Shown: piece by piece, positions 1-6,636 of the stretch
Position numbering within the stretch: the first letter of the stretch is position 1
Layout: each line of letters begins with the position of its first letter
NCBI GenBank assembly: GCA_025356015.1
Contig: JANXYO010000098.1
Location: 1-35,095, forward strand
Length of the DNA: 35,095 nt
Direction of reading: 5' to 3'
From: Spirochaetaceae bacterium
Lineage (GTDB): Bacteria > Spirochaetota > Spirochaetia > Treponematales > Rectinemataceae
The notes under the pieces: model-generated
Told to the model about the DNA's origin: nothing
Databases searched by the model: none
What the model saw: only the letters and a program-made list of their open reading frames with translations
Position numbers and translations under genes: made by a program

Positions 1-1217
1 TCCTCGTAGCCGAGGCCGATGTCGTCGTGGCAGCGCACGTAGGAAAGCCAGGCCGAGCCTTCTTCCAGGCGGGTCTCCCCGCCAAAGGAAAGGGCAAGGA
101 GCCTGGGCTTGCGCGTCGCGAGGGCCTCCCAGAGGGAGGCCATGAGGGAGGCGTGGTAGGCGAGCTGGCACTCCTCCACGCCGCCCGAGTCCAGGTATCG
201 GATGATCTCGGCGGGCCGGACAATCGCCTCGGCGAGGAAGGCGACGCCCGGGGCCACGACCTCGGCGCAGGCCTTGAGGAGGCGGGCGATGACGTGGGCC
301 TCGTCGAGGTTCTGGCAGCTCGTCCCCGCCCGCTTCCAGAGGTAGGGCACGGCGTCGAGCCTTATAAGGTCGATGCCGAGGTTGGCCATGCCAAGGAGGA
401 CGGCGAGCATCTCGAGGAGGAGCTCGGGGTTGGACCAGTTGAGGTCCCACTGGAAATCGTGGAAGACGGTCATGACCCAGGCCTGCATCTCGTCTACCCA
501 GGTGAAGTTGCCGGGGGCGGTCTCGGGGAAGACCTCGGGCATCGCGGCCTCGAAGCGGTCTGGCACCGTCCGGTCGCCGTAGGCGTAGAAGAAACCGCGG
601 CAGCGGCTGTCCCCCGCCCTGGCCGCGGCGGCCCAGGGATGGTCGTCGGCGCAGTGGTTGAGGACGAGGTCGGCGGCGAGGTACATTTCGCGCTCGTGCA
701 GGGCGGCCGCGGCGGCGGCAAGCTCGGCGTTGCTGCCATAGCGCGGATCGACGCCGAGGTAGTCGCTCACCGCGTAGCCCCCGTCATTGTTGCCGGCCGG
801 GCTCTTGAAGAAGGGCATGAGGTGGATGAGCCTGACCCCGAGCTCTGCGAGGTAGGGTATCTTCGACGAAAAGCCCCTGAGGTCTCCGGCGAAGCGGTCG
901 AGGTAGAGCTGGTAGGCCGCCAGGCCCGGCTCGAGGTACCAGGCGCCCGAGCGGCCCTCGGGGCTTTCCCATTTATGGGCCTCCCGGGCAAGGTCGGCGG
1001 CCTTCAGCTCCTCTGGCCGCTCGCGGTACTTCGCGAGGAGGAGGGACTCGAGCCGGGCGAGCAGGGCTTCGAAGCCCTCGGCCTGGCCATAGAGGGATCG
1101 GAAAAGCCCGAGGATGGTCTCGTAGCGGCCTCCCAGGCGGGAGAAGAAGAAGGCGTCGCCCCCAGGCTCTGAAGCGAGACGCGCCACAGCCCGCGCGACC
1201 CTCGCGGCGGTCTTCAC
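1..1217 (-). CDS. Amylosucrase-like GH13 (subfamily 4) enzyme, 3' end outside the window
   Basis: About 405 residues are visible and the frame runs off the left edge, so the C-terminus is missing. The order of motifs fits amylosucrase-type alpha-glucan enzymes that act on sucrose or transfer glucosyl units: GGYAVSDY and DLVLNHCADDH near the start of the barrel, DLNWSNPELL, the nucleophile region GIDLIRLDAV followed by KRAGTSCQN, the acid/base region FLAEAIV, and the transition-state Asp in YVRCHDDIG. An N-terminal helical segment of about 85 residues precedes the barrel, as in amylosucrases. The start is GTG at 1217, which overlaps the stop of the upstream HAD gene (GTGA) and has a GGAGGGG ribosome site. 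Amylosucrase, sucrose hydrolase and related glucosyltransferases cannot be told apart by eye. No signal peptide is seen, so it is probably cytoplasmic and acts on imported sugar. Confidence 0.85.
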   Translation of the reverse strand, partial: MKTAARVARAVARLASEPGGDAFFFSRLGGRYETILGLFRSLYGQAEGFEALLARLESLLLAKYRERPEELKAADLAREAHKWESPEGRSGAWYLEPGLAAYQLYLDRFAGDLRGFSSKIPYLAELGVRLIHLMPFFKSPAGNNDGGYAVSDYLGVDPRYGSNAELAAAAAALHEREMYLAADLVLNHCADDHPWAAAARAGDSRCRGFFYAYGDRTVPDRFEAAMPEVFPETAPGNFTWVDEMQAWVMTVFHDFQWDLNWSNPELLLEMLAVLLGMANLGIDLIRLDAVPYLWKRAGTSCQNLDEAHVIARLLKACAEVVAPGVAFLAEAIVRPAEIIRYLDSGGVEECQLAYHASLMASLWEALATRKPRLLALSFGGETRLEEGSAWLSYVRCHDDIGLGYE

Positions 1218-1954
1218 CAGTCCCCTCCCCGGGAATCCTGGCCAGAGCGGGCGCCCGCCGGGCCGCCCCTGCCCCCCGCGCCGCGCCCCTCCTCGGCCTT
1301 GGCCAAGAGCTCAAGGAGCTCCGCGGGGCCGATGCCGACAAGGTTGTGCAGGACGATGCCGGCACGCGGGAGCCTGGCAGTCTCCCCGATGCCGACAGTC
1401 CCCATGCCGGCGGCGATGGCGCCTTCTATGCCGGCTGCCGCGTCCTCGAAGACGATGCAGGCCTCTGGGGCTATGCCGAGCTCCCGGGCGGCCACGAGGA
1501 AGACGTCGGGGGCCGGCTTGGCCCGCACCGCCTTGTTGCCGTCTGCCACGGCGTCGAAGAGGGAGGCGATGCCCGTGGCCTCGAGGATGGTGGGGGTGTT
1601 TCTGCTCGCGCTCGCGATGGCGGTCCTGAAACCGGCCTCCCTCGCCGCGGTCACGAACTCGCGGGCCCCGGGCAGGACCCCACCCGGATCCATGGTGCGA
1701 AGGTATTCGCGGTACCAGGCGTTCTTCTTGTCGGCGAGGAGGAGCTTCTCCTCAGGCCTGGCCTCGGCCCCGATGATTGAGAGGATGATGTCCAGGCAGA
1801 CCATGCGCGAGACGCCCTTGAGCCTCTCGTTGTCGGCGCTGCTCAGGTCGCCCCCGAGCTCGCGCGCGAGGCGGCGCCACGCGAGGAAGTGGAACTTGGC
1901 GGTATCGACAAGGACCCCGTCGAGGTCGAAGACAAAGGCTTTGATCTGATCCAT
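1214..1954 (-). CDS. pgmB: Beta-phosphoglucomutase-like HAD hydrolase
   Basis: HAD-superfamily protein of 246 residues from the ATG at 1954; a GTG three codons upstream is the alternative start. Motif I, VFDLDGVLVDT, supplies the Asp nucleophile and the second Asp that acts as acid/base. Motif II is IASASRNT, the Lys is in KPAPDVF, and motif IV is VFEDAAAGIEGA. The cap region between motifs I and II and the total length fit beta-PGM, which converts beta-glucose 1-phosphate to glucose 6-phosphate. The neighbouring GH65 phosphorylase would produce that substrate, which supports the call over a generic phosphatase. The last 25 or so residues are a Gly/Arg-rich tail, probably disordered. The gene overlaps the downstream GH13 gene by 4 bp, so the two are probably co-transcribed. 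Confidence 0.85.
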   Translation of the reverse strand: MDQIKAFVFDLDGVLVDTAKFHFLAWRRLARELGGDLSSADNERLKGVSRMVCLDIILSIIGAEARPEEKLLLADKKNAWYREYLRTMDPGGVLPGAREFVTAAREAGFRTAIASASRNTPTILEATGIASLFDAVADGNKAVRAKPAPDVFLVAARELGIAPEACIVFEDAAAGIEGAIAAGMGTVGIGETARLPRAGIVLHNLVGIGPAELLELLAKAEEGRGAGGRGGPAGARSGQDSRGGDW

Positions 1955-2007
1955 TGTCGCCACTTATAAACCCGTGGACAGGTGACGCGCAAGCGGCCCC
2001 AGGGCCG

Positions 2008-2751
2008 CTAGGCGATGAGATGGGCCTTGCGGTAGGCCGTGGGCGACATGCCGAGGGTCTTCGCGAAGACGCGGGCGAAATGGGCCTGGTAGGTGAAGCC
2101 GAGCCTCTGGGCGATCTCCATCACGCTCATGTCGGTGGCCCTGAGGAAATAGGTCGCCTCCTCGACCTTGGTCCTGTGCACGAAGTCGACGAAGCTCGCT
2201 CCCATCTTCTTCCTGAACTGCGAGGACAGGTAGGGTGCGCTCACCCCCAGGGCGGCGGCAGTCTCGGCGAGGGTGATCTTGCGCTGGATCCTGGACCGCA
2301 CGATCCTCGCCGCCCTCGAAACAAGGACGTCCCGCTTCTCGGTGCGGTAGCGCAAGACGAGCTCGATGAAGCGCTCGACCATGCCCTCCTCGAAATGCGA
2401 GAGCTCCTCCTCCTCCCTCGCGGCCTCGATCCTGCGGATGAAGGTGTCGCTCAAGGTGAAGGCGAGCTCGGAGTCGACACCGCCCTCGATGGCGGCCCTC
2501 GTGTAGATGGTGCAGGAACCGATGATCCCGTTCTTGAGGGAACGCAGCCTCTCCCCGGCCAGTGTCGCCCTCTCCCTTGAGTTGATCAGGGCGAGAGTGG
2601 CCAGGGCCGCCTCCCTGTCGCCGGCGACAATGTAGTCGGAGAGGCGGCGCTCGACGAGGAAGGGCGCGTGGACGAAACGGCGGTCGATGTTGCGCATCCG
2701 CTCCCGGGCGAAGGCCCGCTCAATGATCGATGCGATGGAAGGGTCGCTCAT
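2008..2751 (-). CDS. AraC-family transcriptional regulator of the alpha-glucoside locus
   Basis: About 247 residues from the ATG at 2751; a GTG at 2757 is the alternative start. The C-terminal 90 residues hold the two helix-turn-helix motifs of AraC/XylS proteins (TLAETAAALGVSAPYLSSQF, then MSVMEIAQRLGFTYQAHFAR and the closing GMSPTAYR). The N-terminal part is not an obvious cupin. It resembles the helical sensor region seen in many Firmicute and Spirochaete AraC proteins, with segments such as RSLKNGIIGSCTIYTRAAIE. The gene sits divergently from the sugar-binding protein gene and directly upstream of the HAD and GH13 genes, so it most likely controls both arms. The inducer is not known from sequence. 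Two 9-bp direct repeats in the divergent spacer are candidate binding sites. Confidence 0.85.
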   Translation of the reverse strand: MSDPSIASIIERAFARERMRNIDRRFVHAPFLVERRLSDYIVAGDREAALATLALINSRERATLAGERLRSLKNGIIGSCTIYTRAAIEGGVDSELAFTLSDTFIRRIEAAREEEELSHFEEGMVERFIELVLRYRTEKRDVLVSRAARIVRSRIQRKITLAETAAALGVSAPYLSSQFRKKMGASFVDFVHRTKVEEATYFLRATDMSVMEIAQRLGFTYQAHFARVFAKTLGMSPTAYRKAHLIA

Positions 2752-2767
2752 GACCACATTTTAGGTT

Positions 2768-2796
2768 AAAATCGTGCTCAAGGAAAGAAAATCGTG
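2768..2796. promoter_or_regulatory. Candidate AraC-type operator: two 9-bp direct repeats
   Basis: The spacer between the AraC gene and the sugar-binding protein gene contains AAAATCGTG at 2768-2776 and again at 2788-2796, in the same orientation with start points 20 bp apart. AraC-family dimers usually bind half-sites about two helical turns apart in direct orientation, so spacing and context fit. Just downstream lies the palindrome AACGCGTT (2799-2806), which resembles the core of a LacI-family or cre-like site. Both assignments are inferred from position. Confidence 0.45.
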
Positions 2797-2850
2797 TAAA
2801 CGCGTTCCAGATCCCGGACTTAGGATTTGGAGGCAATCCGTTTGTTCCAA

Positions 2851-4166
2851 AGGAGGCTTCCATCATGCAGAAAGGTATTGTTGCGGTCCTCGCGCTCGCG
2901 GCTCTCCTGGTCGCGACCATGGCGATTTCGGCCGATCCGCTTTCCGACGCCTATGCTGGCAAGTACAAGGGCACCATCATCCGCATGGCGGGACCCTTCA
3001 CCGACAATGACGCTGTGAAGTTCAACGAGTCGATGAAGAGCTTCGAGGCGAAGACGGGCATCGACGTCCAGTACGAGGGCTCGAAGGAATTCGAGGCCTC
3101 GATCTCGATCCGCGTCGACGGAGGCAACGCCCCCGACATCGTGGACTTCCCCCAGCCCGGCCTCCTCGAGAGCTTCGTGAAGAAGGGCAAGGTTGTCGAC
3201 CTCAGCAAGGTCCTCGACATGAACAAGGTCAAGGCCAACTACAACCAGAGCTGGCTCGACATGGCCACCATGACCGGGCCCAAGGGCAAGATCGTCGCCG
3301 GCGTCTGGGGCCGGGTCAACGGCAAGAGCTGCGTGTGGTACAACAAGAAGGCCTTCGACGCGGCCGGCTACAAGGTTCCGGCCACCTGGGCCGAGCTCGT
3401 GAAGCTCTGCGACCAGATCAAGAAGGACGGGGACACTCCCTGGGCAATCGGCATCGAGTCCGGCGCGGCCACCGGCTGGGCGGCCACCGACTGGATCGAG
3501 GACATCATGCTGCGCACCACGACCCTCGCCAACTACGACAAGTGGGTCAAGGGCGAGCTCAAGTTCGACAGCCCCGAGGTCAAGAAGGCCATGCAGACGA
3601 TGGCCGACATGTGGTTCACCGACGGCTACGTCTACGGAGGCCGCAAGGCCATCGCGACGACCTTCTTCGGCGACGCACCCAAGCCGATGTTCGACAATCC
3701 GCCCAAGGCCTGGATGCACCGCCAGGGCAATTTCATCACCTCCTTCTTCCCGAACAACCTCGTGGCGGGACAGGACTACGACTTCTTCTACCTGCCGCCC
3801 ATCGACCCCAAGTACGGCAAGCCCGTCCTCGTCGCCGGCGACATCTACGCGATGTTCAACGACCGCCCCGAGGTCCGCGCACTCATGCAGTACTTCTCCA
3901 CGGCCGCCTCGGTCGAGTCCTGGGTCAAGGCCGGCGGGGCGATCTCCCCGCACAAGGACTCCAAGCTCGAGTGGTACTCCAACTACGTCGACCGCAAGGT
4001 CGCCGAGATGATCCTCAACGCGAGCTCGGTCCGCTTCGATGGCTCGGACATGATGCCGGGCGCCGTGGGCGCCGGCTCCTTCTGGAAGCACATGACGGCG
4101 TGGGTGAGCGGTTCCGAGACCCTCGACCAGGCCGCCAAGGCCATCGACGCCTCCTGGCCCAAGTAA
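2851..4166 (+). CDS. ABC transporter sugar-binding protein (AglE-like, alpha-glucoside family)
   Basis: The coding part is 2865-4166 (433 residues); the interval also includes the strong ribosome site AGGAGG at 2851-2856, 8 nt before the ATG. A signal peptide of about 22 residues (hydrophobic core ending ATMAISA-D) has no lipobox Cys, so the mature protein is probably periplasmic rather than lipid-anchored. The rest has the look of a carbohydrate family-1 binding protein: FEAKTGIDVQYEG near the N-terminus, GNAPDIVDFPQPG, and KVPATWAELVKLCDQIK. Overall style and the two permeases downstream match the AglE/AglF/AglG transporters of alpha-glucosides such as maltose, trehalose or sucrose. Exact substrate is inferred from the neighbouring glucosidic enzymes. 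Confidence 0.85.
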
Positions 4167-4189
4167 GCAGCGAAGAACTGATGCCCTCC

Positions 4190-4213
4190 GGGCGGCGCCC
4201 AAAGGCGCCGCCC
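4190..4213 (+). terminator. Intercistronic GC hairpin after the binding-protein gene
   Basis: A perfect 10-bp stem (GGGCGGCGCC at 4190-4199 with GGCGCCGCCC at 4204-4213) closes a 4-nt CAAA loop. There is no U tract. Such hairpins between a binding-protein gene and its permease genes often cause partial termination or protect the upstream mRNA from decay, so that the binding protein is made in excess. That role is inferred. Confidence 0.6.
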
Positions 4214-4236
4214 GCTTCCCGTCCATGGAGGCCCCG

Positions 4237-5319
4237 ATGAGCGGACAGCAGGGCAGGATCAGCAGGTATTTTGGCCTGGTGGCCCTGCTTGCCCTGACAG
4301 TGTTCTTCCTCTACGGAGGATTCGCCTTCCTTCGTGCCTGGCACGGCTCAAAGATCGTCATCGTCCTCCTTGCCGTGGTGTGGGGCATCGGCTCGGTGGG
4401 CCTGCTCTACACGGTGCTCAACGCCATGGCCGAGACCTTGCCGCGCAGGGCCAGGAGCATCGCCCTCCCTGCCGTCTTCGCGGGCCCGGCTCTGGTCCTC
4501 CTCTTCTGGTTCCTCGTCCTGCCCACCTTGCGCACCCTCTGGCTTTCCTTCTTCGACGAGTCGAGCCTCAAATTCGTCTTTCTCGAGAATTACCGCTTCG
4601 CCTTCAGCGACCGCATCATGCTCGAGGCCTTCCGCAACAACCTCATCTGGATGGTCTTCGGCACGGCCTTCTGCGTCGGGCTTGGACTCATAATCGCCGT
4701 CCTCGCCGACCGCAGCCGCTTCGAGCAGGTCTACAAGGCGATCATCTTCATGCCCATGGCCATCTCCTTCGTCGGCGCGGGGGTGATCTGGAAGTTCATC
4801 TACGCCTACAAGGGCGAGGGCGTCGGGCTCGAGGAGATTGGCCTTCTTAACGCGATCGTCGTGGCTCTGGGGGGCAGGGCCCAGGCCTGGCTCCTCTACC
4901 CCGGCTGGAACAACTTCCTCCTCATCGCAATCATGGTCTGGCTCCAGACAGGTTACGCGATGGTGATCCTCTCCTCGGCCATAAAGGGCATCCCCGCCGA
5001 GATGATCGAGGCCGCCCGCATCGACGGGGCGACCGAGTTCCAGGTCTTCTTCCGCATCATCATCCCCGCGATCCGGGGGAGCATCGTCACGGTCACGACG
5101 ACGATCGTCATCTTCAGCCTCAAGCTCTTCGACATCGTGCGCGTCATGACGGGCGGCAACTACGGGACGAACGTCATCGCCAACGAGTTCTACCTCGAGC
5201 AGTTCACCTACGGGAACACGGGAAGGGCCAGCTCGATAGCCATCGTCCTCCTGGTCGCCGTCATACCCGTCATGTTCTACAACCTGCGGCAGTTCTCCGA
5301 AAGGAAGGCATTCAAATGA
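4237..5319 (+). CDS. ABC sugar transporter permease, MalF/AglF type
   Basis: About 360 residues from the ATG at 4237, chosen because GGAGG (4227-4231) sits 5 nt upstream; an ATG at 4225 is possible but has no ribosome site. The protein has two extra N-terminal membrane spans before the usual six-span core, as in MalF/AglF-type permeases. The EAA-type cytoplasmic loop that docks the ATPase reads EMIEAARIDGATEFQVFFRI followed by IIPAIRG. It pairs with the next permease, whose start overlaps this stop by 4 bp (ATGA). Function: one half of the membrane channel for the sugar delivered by the upstream binding protein. Confidence 0.85.
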   Translation: MSGQQGRISRYFGLVALLALTVFFLYGGFAFLRAWHGSKIVIVLLAVVWGIGSVGLLYTVLNAMAETLPRRARSIALPAVFAGPALVLLFWFLVLPTLRTLWLSFFDESSLKFVFLENYRFAFSDRIMLEAFRNNLIWMVFGTAFCVGLGLIIAVLADRSRFEQVYKAIIFMPMAISFVGAGVIWKFIYAYKGEGVGLEEIGLLNAIVVALGGRAQAWLLYPGWNNFLLIAIMVWLQTGYAMVILSSAIKGIPAEMIEAARIDGATEFQVFFRIIIPAIRGSIVTVTTTIVIFSLKLFDIVRVMTGGNYGTNVIANEFYLEQFTYGNTGRASSIAIVLLVAVIPVMFYNLRQFSERKAFK

Positions 5320-6428
5320 GGAAGAAGGGCATAGCCGCCGGGAGCCTCGAACGCCGCAGGGGCGGCTCCCTCGTCAACCTGGTCCTCGTCATCCTCTGCC
5401 TGGTGTGGATTGTCCCGGCCTTCGGCGTCCTCGTCACCTCCTTCCGCGATTCCCGGGACATCTTCTCCTCGGGCTGGTGGACGGTCTTCCCCCACAGGGC
5501 CTGGATCAAGACGGGCGAGGTCAAGGTCGACCCGAAGCTCGACCTCGACGGAGAGATATCCATCGAGGGCAAGAGCGCGAGCTTCGCCGAGTGGCGCGAG
5601 GGAGTCCAGGTCAGTCCCGAGCGCAGACTCCAGTGGTACGGCAACAAGCGCACCCTCACCCTGGTCGCCCAGGAGAGGAAGTGGGTGGGCTTTGGCGTGA
5701 ACCTCACCCTCGACAACTACAAGGGCGTGCTCACGGGCGGGGAGGTGCAGTACAAGAACGGCAACGGGGACACGATCACGCGCCAGGGGAACAACTTCGC
5801 CGACGCGGTGCTCAACTCCCTCGCCGTCGCCATACCCTCGACCCTCATACCCATCCTCATCGCGGCCTTCGCCGCCTACGCCTTCGCATGGATGGAGTTC
5901 CCGGGGCGCAAGACCCTTTTCGTCATCGTCGTGGCCCTCCTCGTCGTGCCCCTGCAGATCGCCCTCATCCCCGTGCTGCGCGACTTCACCAAGCTGGGCC
6001 TCAACGGGCAGTTCCTCGCGATGTGGCTGGCCCACACCGGCTTCGGCCTCCCCCTCGCGGTCTACCTCCTCTTCAACTACATTAGCCAGCTGCCGCGCGA
6101 CATCTTCGAGTCGGCCTTCCTCGACGGGGCGACCCCCTTCACGATGTTCGTCCGTCTCGTCATCCCCCTGTCGATGCCAGCCCTCGCCTCCTTCGCGATC
6201 TTCCAGTTCCTCTGGGTGTGGAACGACTACCTGGTCGCCCTGATCTTCCTCGGGGACAGGAACCGCGTCGTGACGAGCGCCCTCGCCGCGATGGTGGGCG
6301 AGAAGGGCCAGGACTGGCACTACCTCACCTCGGGGGCCTTTCTGAGCATGATCCTGCCGCTGCTCGTGTTCTTCAGCCTGCAGCGCTACTTCGTGCGGGG
6401 TCTCATGGCGGGCTCGGTCAAGGGATAG
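5316..6428 (+). CDS. ABC sugar transporter permease, MalG/AglG type
   Basis: 370 residues. The first membrane span (about residues 18-40) is followed by an unusually long extracytoplasmic segment of about 100 residues before the remaining spans; AglG-type permeases of alpha-glucoside transporters have this insertion. The core is strongly AglG-like (IPILIAAFAAYAFAWMEFPG, AHTGFGLPLAVYLLFNYI). The docking loop reads IFESAFLDGATPFTMFVRLV. Translationally coupled to the preceding permease (4-bp overlap, AAAGGAAGG upstream). No ATPase gene follows; the transporter probably shares a MsmK/MsiK-like ATPase encoded elsewhere. Confidence 0.87.
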   Translation: MRKKGIAAGSLERRRGGSLVNLVLVILCLVWIVPAFGVLVTSFRDSRDIFSSGWWTVFPHRAWIKTGEVKVDPKLDLDGEISIEGKSASFAEWREGVQVSPERRLQWYGNKRTLTLVAQERKWVGFGVNLTLDNYKGVLTGGEVQYKNGNGDTITRQGNNFADAVLNSLAVAIPSTLIPILIAAFAAYAFAWMEFPGRKTLFVIVVALLVVPLQIALIPVLRDFTKLGLNGQFLAMWLAHTGFGLPLAVYLLFNYISQLPRDIFESAFLDGATPFTMFVRLVIPLSMPALASFAIFQFLWVWNDYLVALIFLGDRNRVVTSALAAMVGEKGQDWHYLTSGAFLSMILPLLVFFSLQRYFVRGLMAGSVKG

Positions 6429-6453
6429 GGCCCCGTTCGGCGACAAGAAAACT

Positions 6454-6623
6454 CACCGCGGAGGGCGCGGAGAACGCGGAGGGATAGGAAGCAGAATCAA
6501 ACGAAGCGAATCGGGTCGGCCTCGTCCCTTTGAGATGGTGGCTTGCGATTCGCATCCCATCCGCCTTATCCAGCGTTCGTATCTTCAGGCCCATTCTCCG
6601 CGGCCTCCGCGATCTCCACGGTG
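6454..6623. repeat. Intergenic element with 28-bp imperfect terminal inverted repeats
   Basis: The 208-bp gap between the AglG-like permease and the GH65 gene is mostly filled by this element. Its left arm (6454-6481) and right arm (6596-6623) are inverted copies that agree at 23 of 28 positions. Each arm is built of a 9-bp periodic unit, CGCGGAGNN, starting CACCG. Inside lies a further perfect 8-bp inverted repeat (GCGAATCG 6506-6513, CGATTCGC 6546-6553). No open frame of note is inside. It could be a small non-autonomous mobile element or a structured intergenic repeat. A second, related-looking element lies at 32513-32598. Confidence 0.6.
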
Positions 6624-6636
6624 CATTGATGACTAG

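Noticed and set aside
27-1172. A plus-strand open frame of 381 codons at the left edge
   Set aside because: The minus strand encodes the amylosucrase-like enzyme with all its catalytic motifs; the plus frame is a shadow.
4190-4213. Reading the hairpin after the binding-protein gene as a full terminator of the operon
   Set aside because: There is no U tract and the two permease genes that follow are clearly part of the same transporter.
2820-4226. A 468-codon open frame antisense to the sugar-binding protein gene
   Set aside because: The plus-strand protein has a signal peptide, ribosome site and family motifs; the antisense translation has none.
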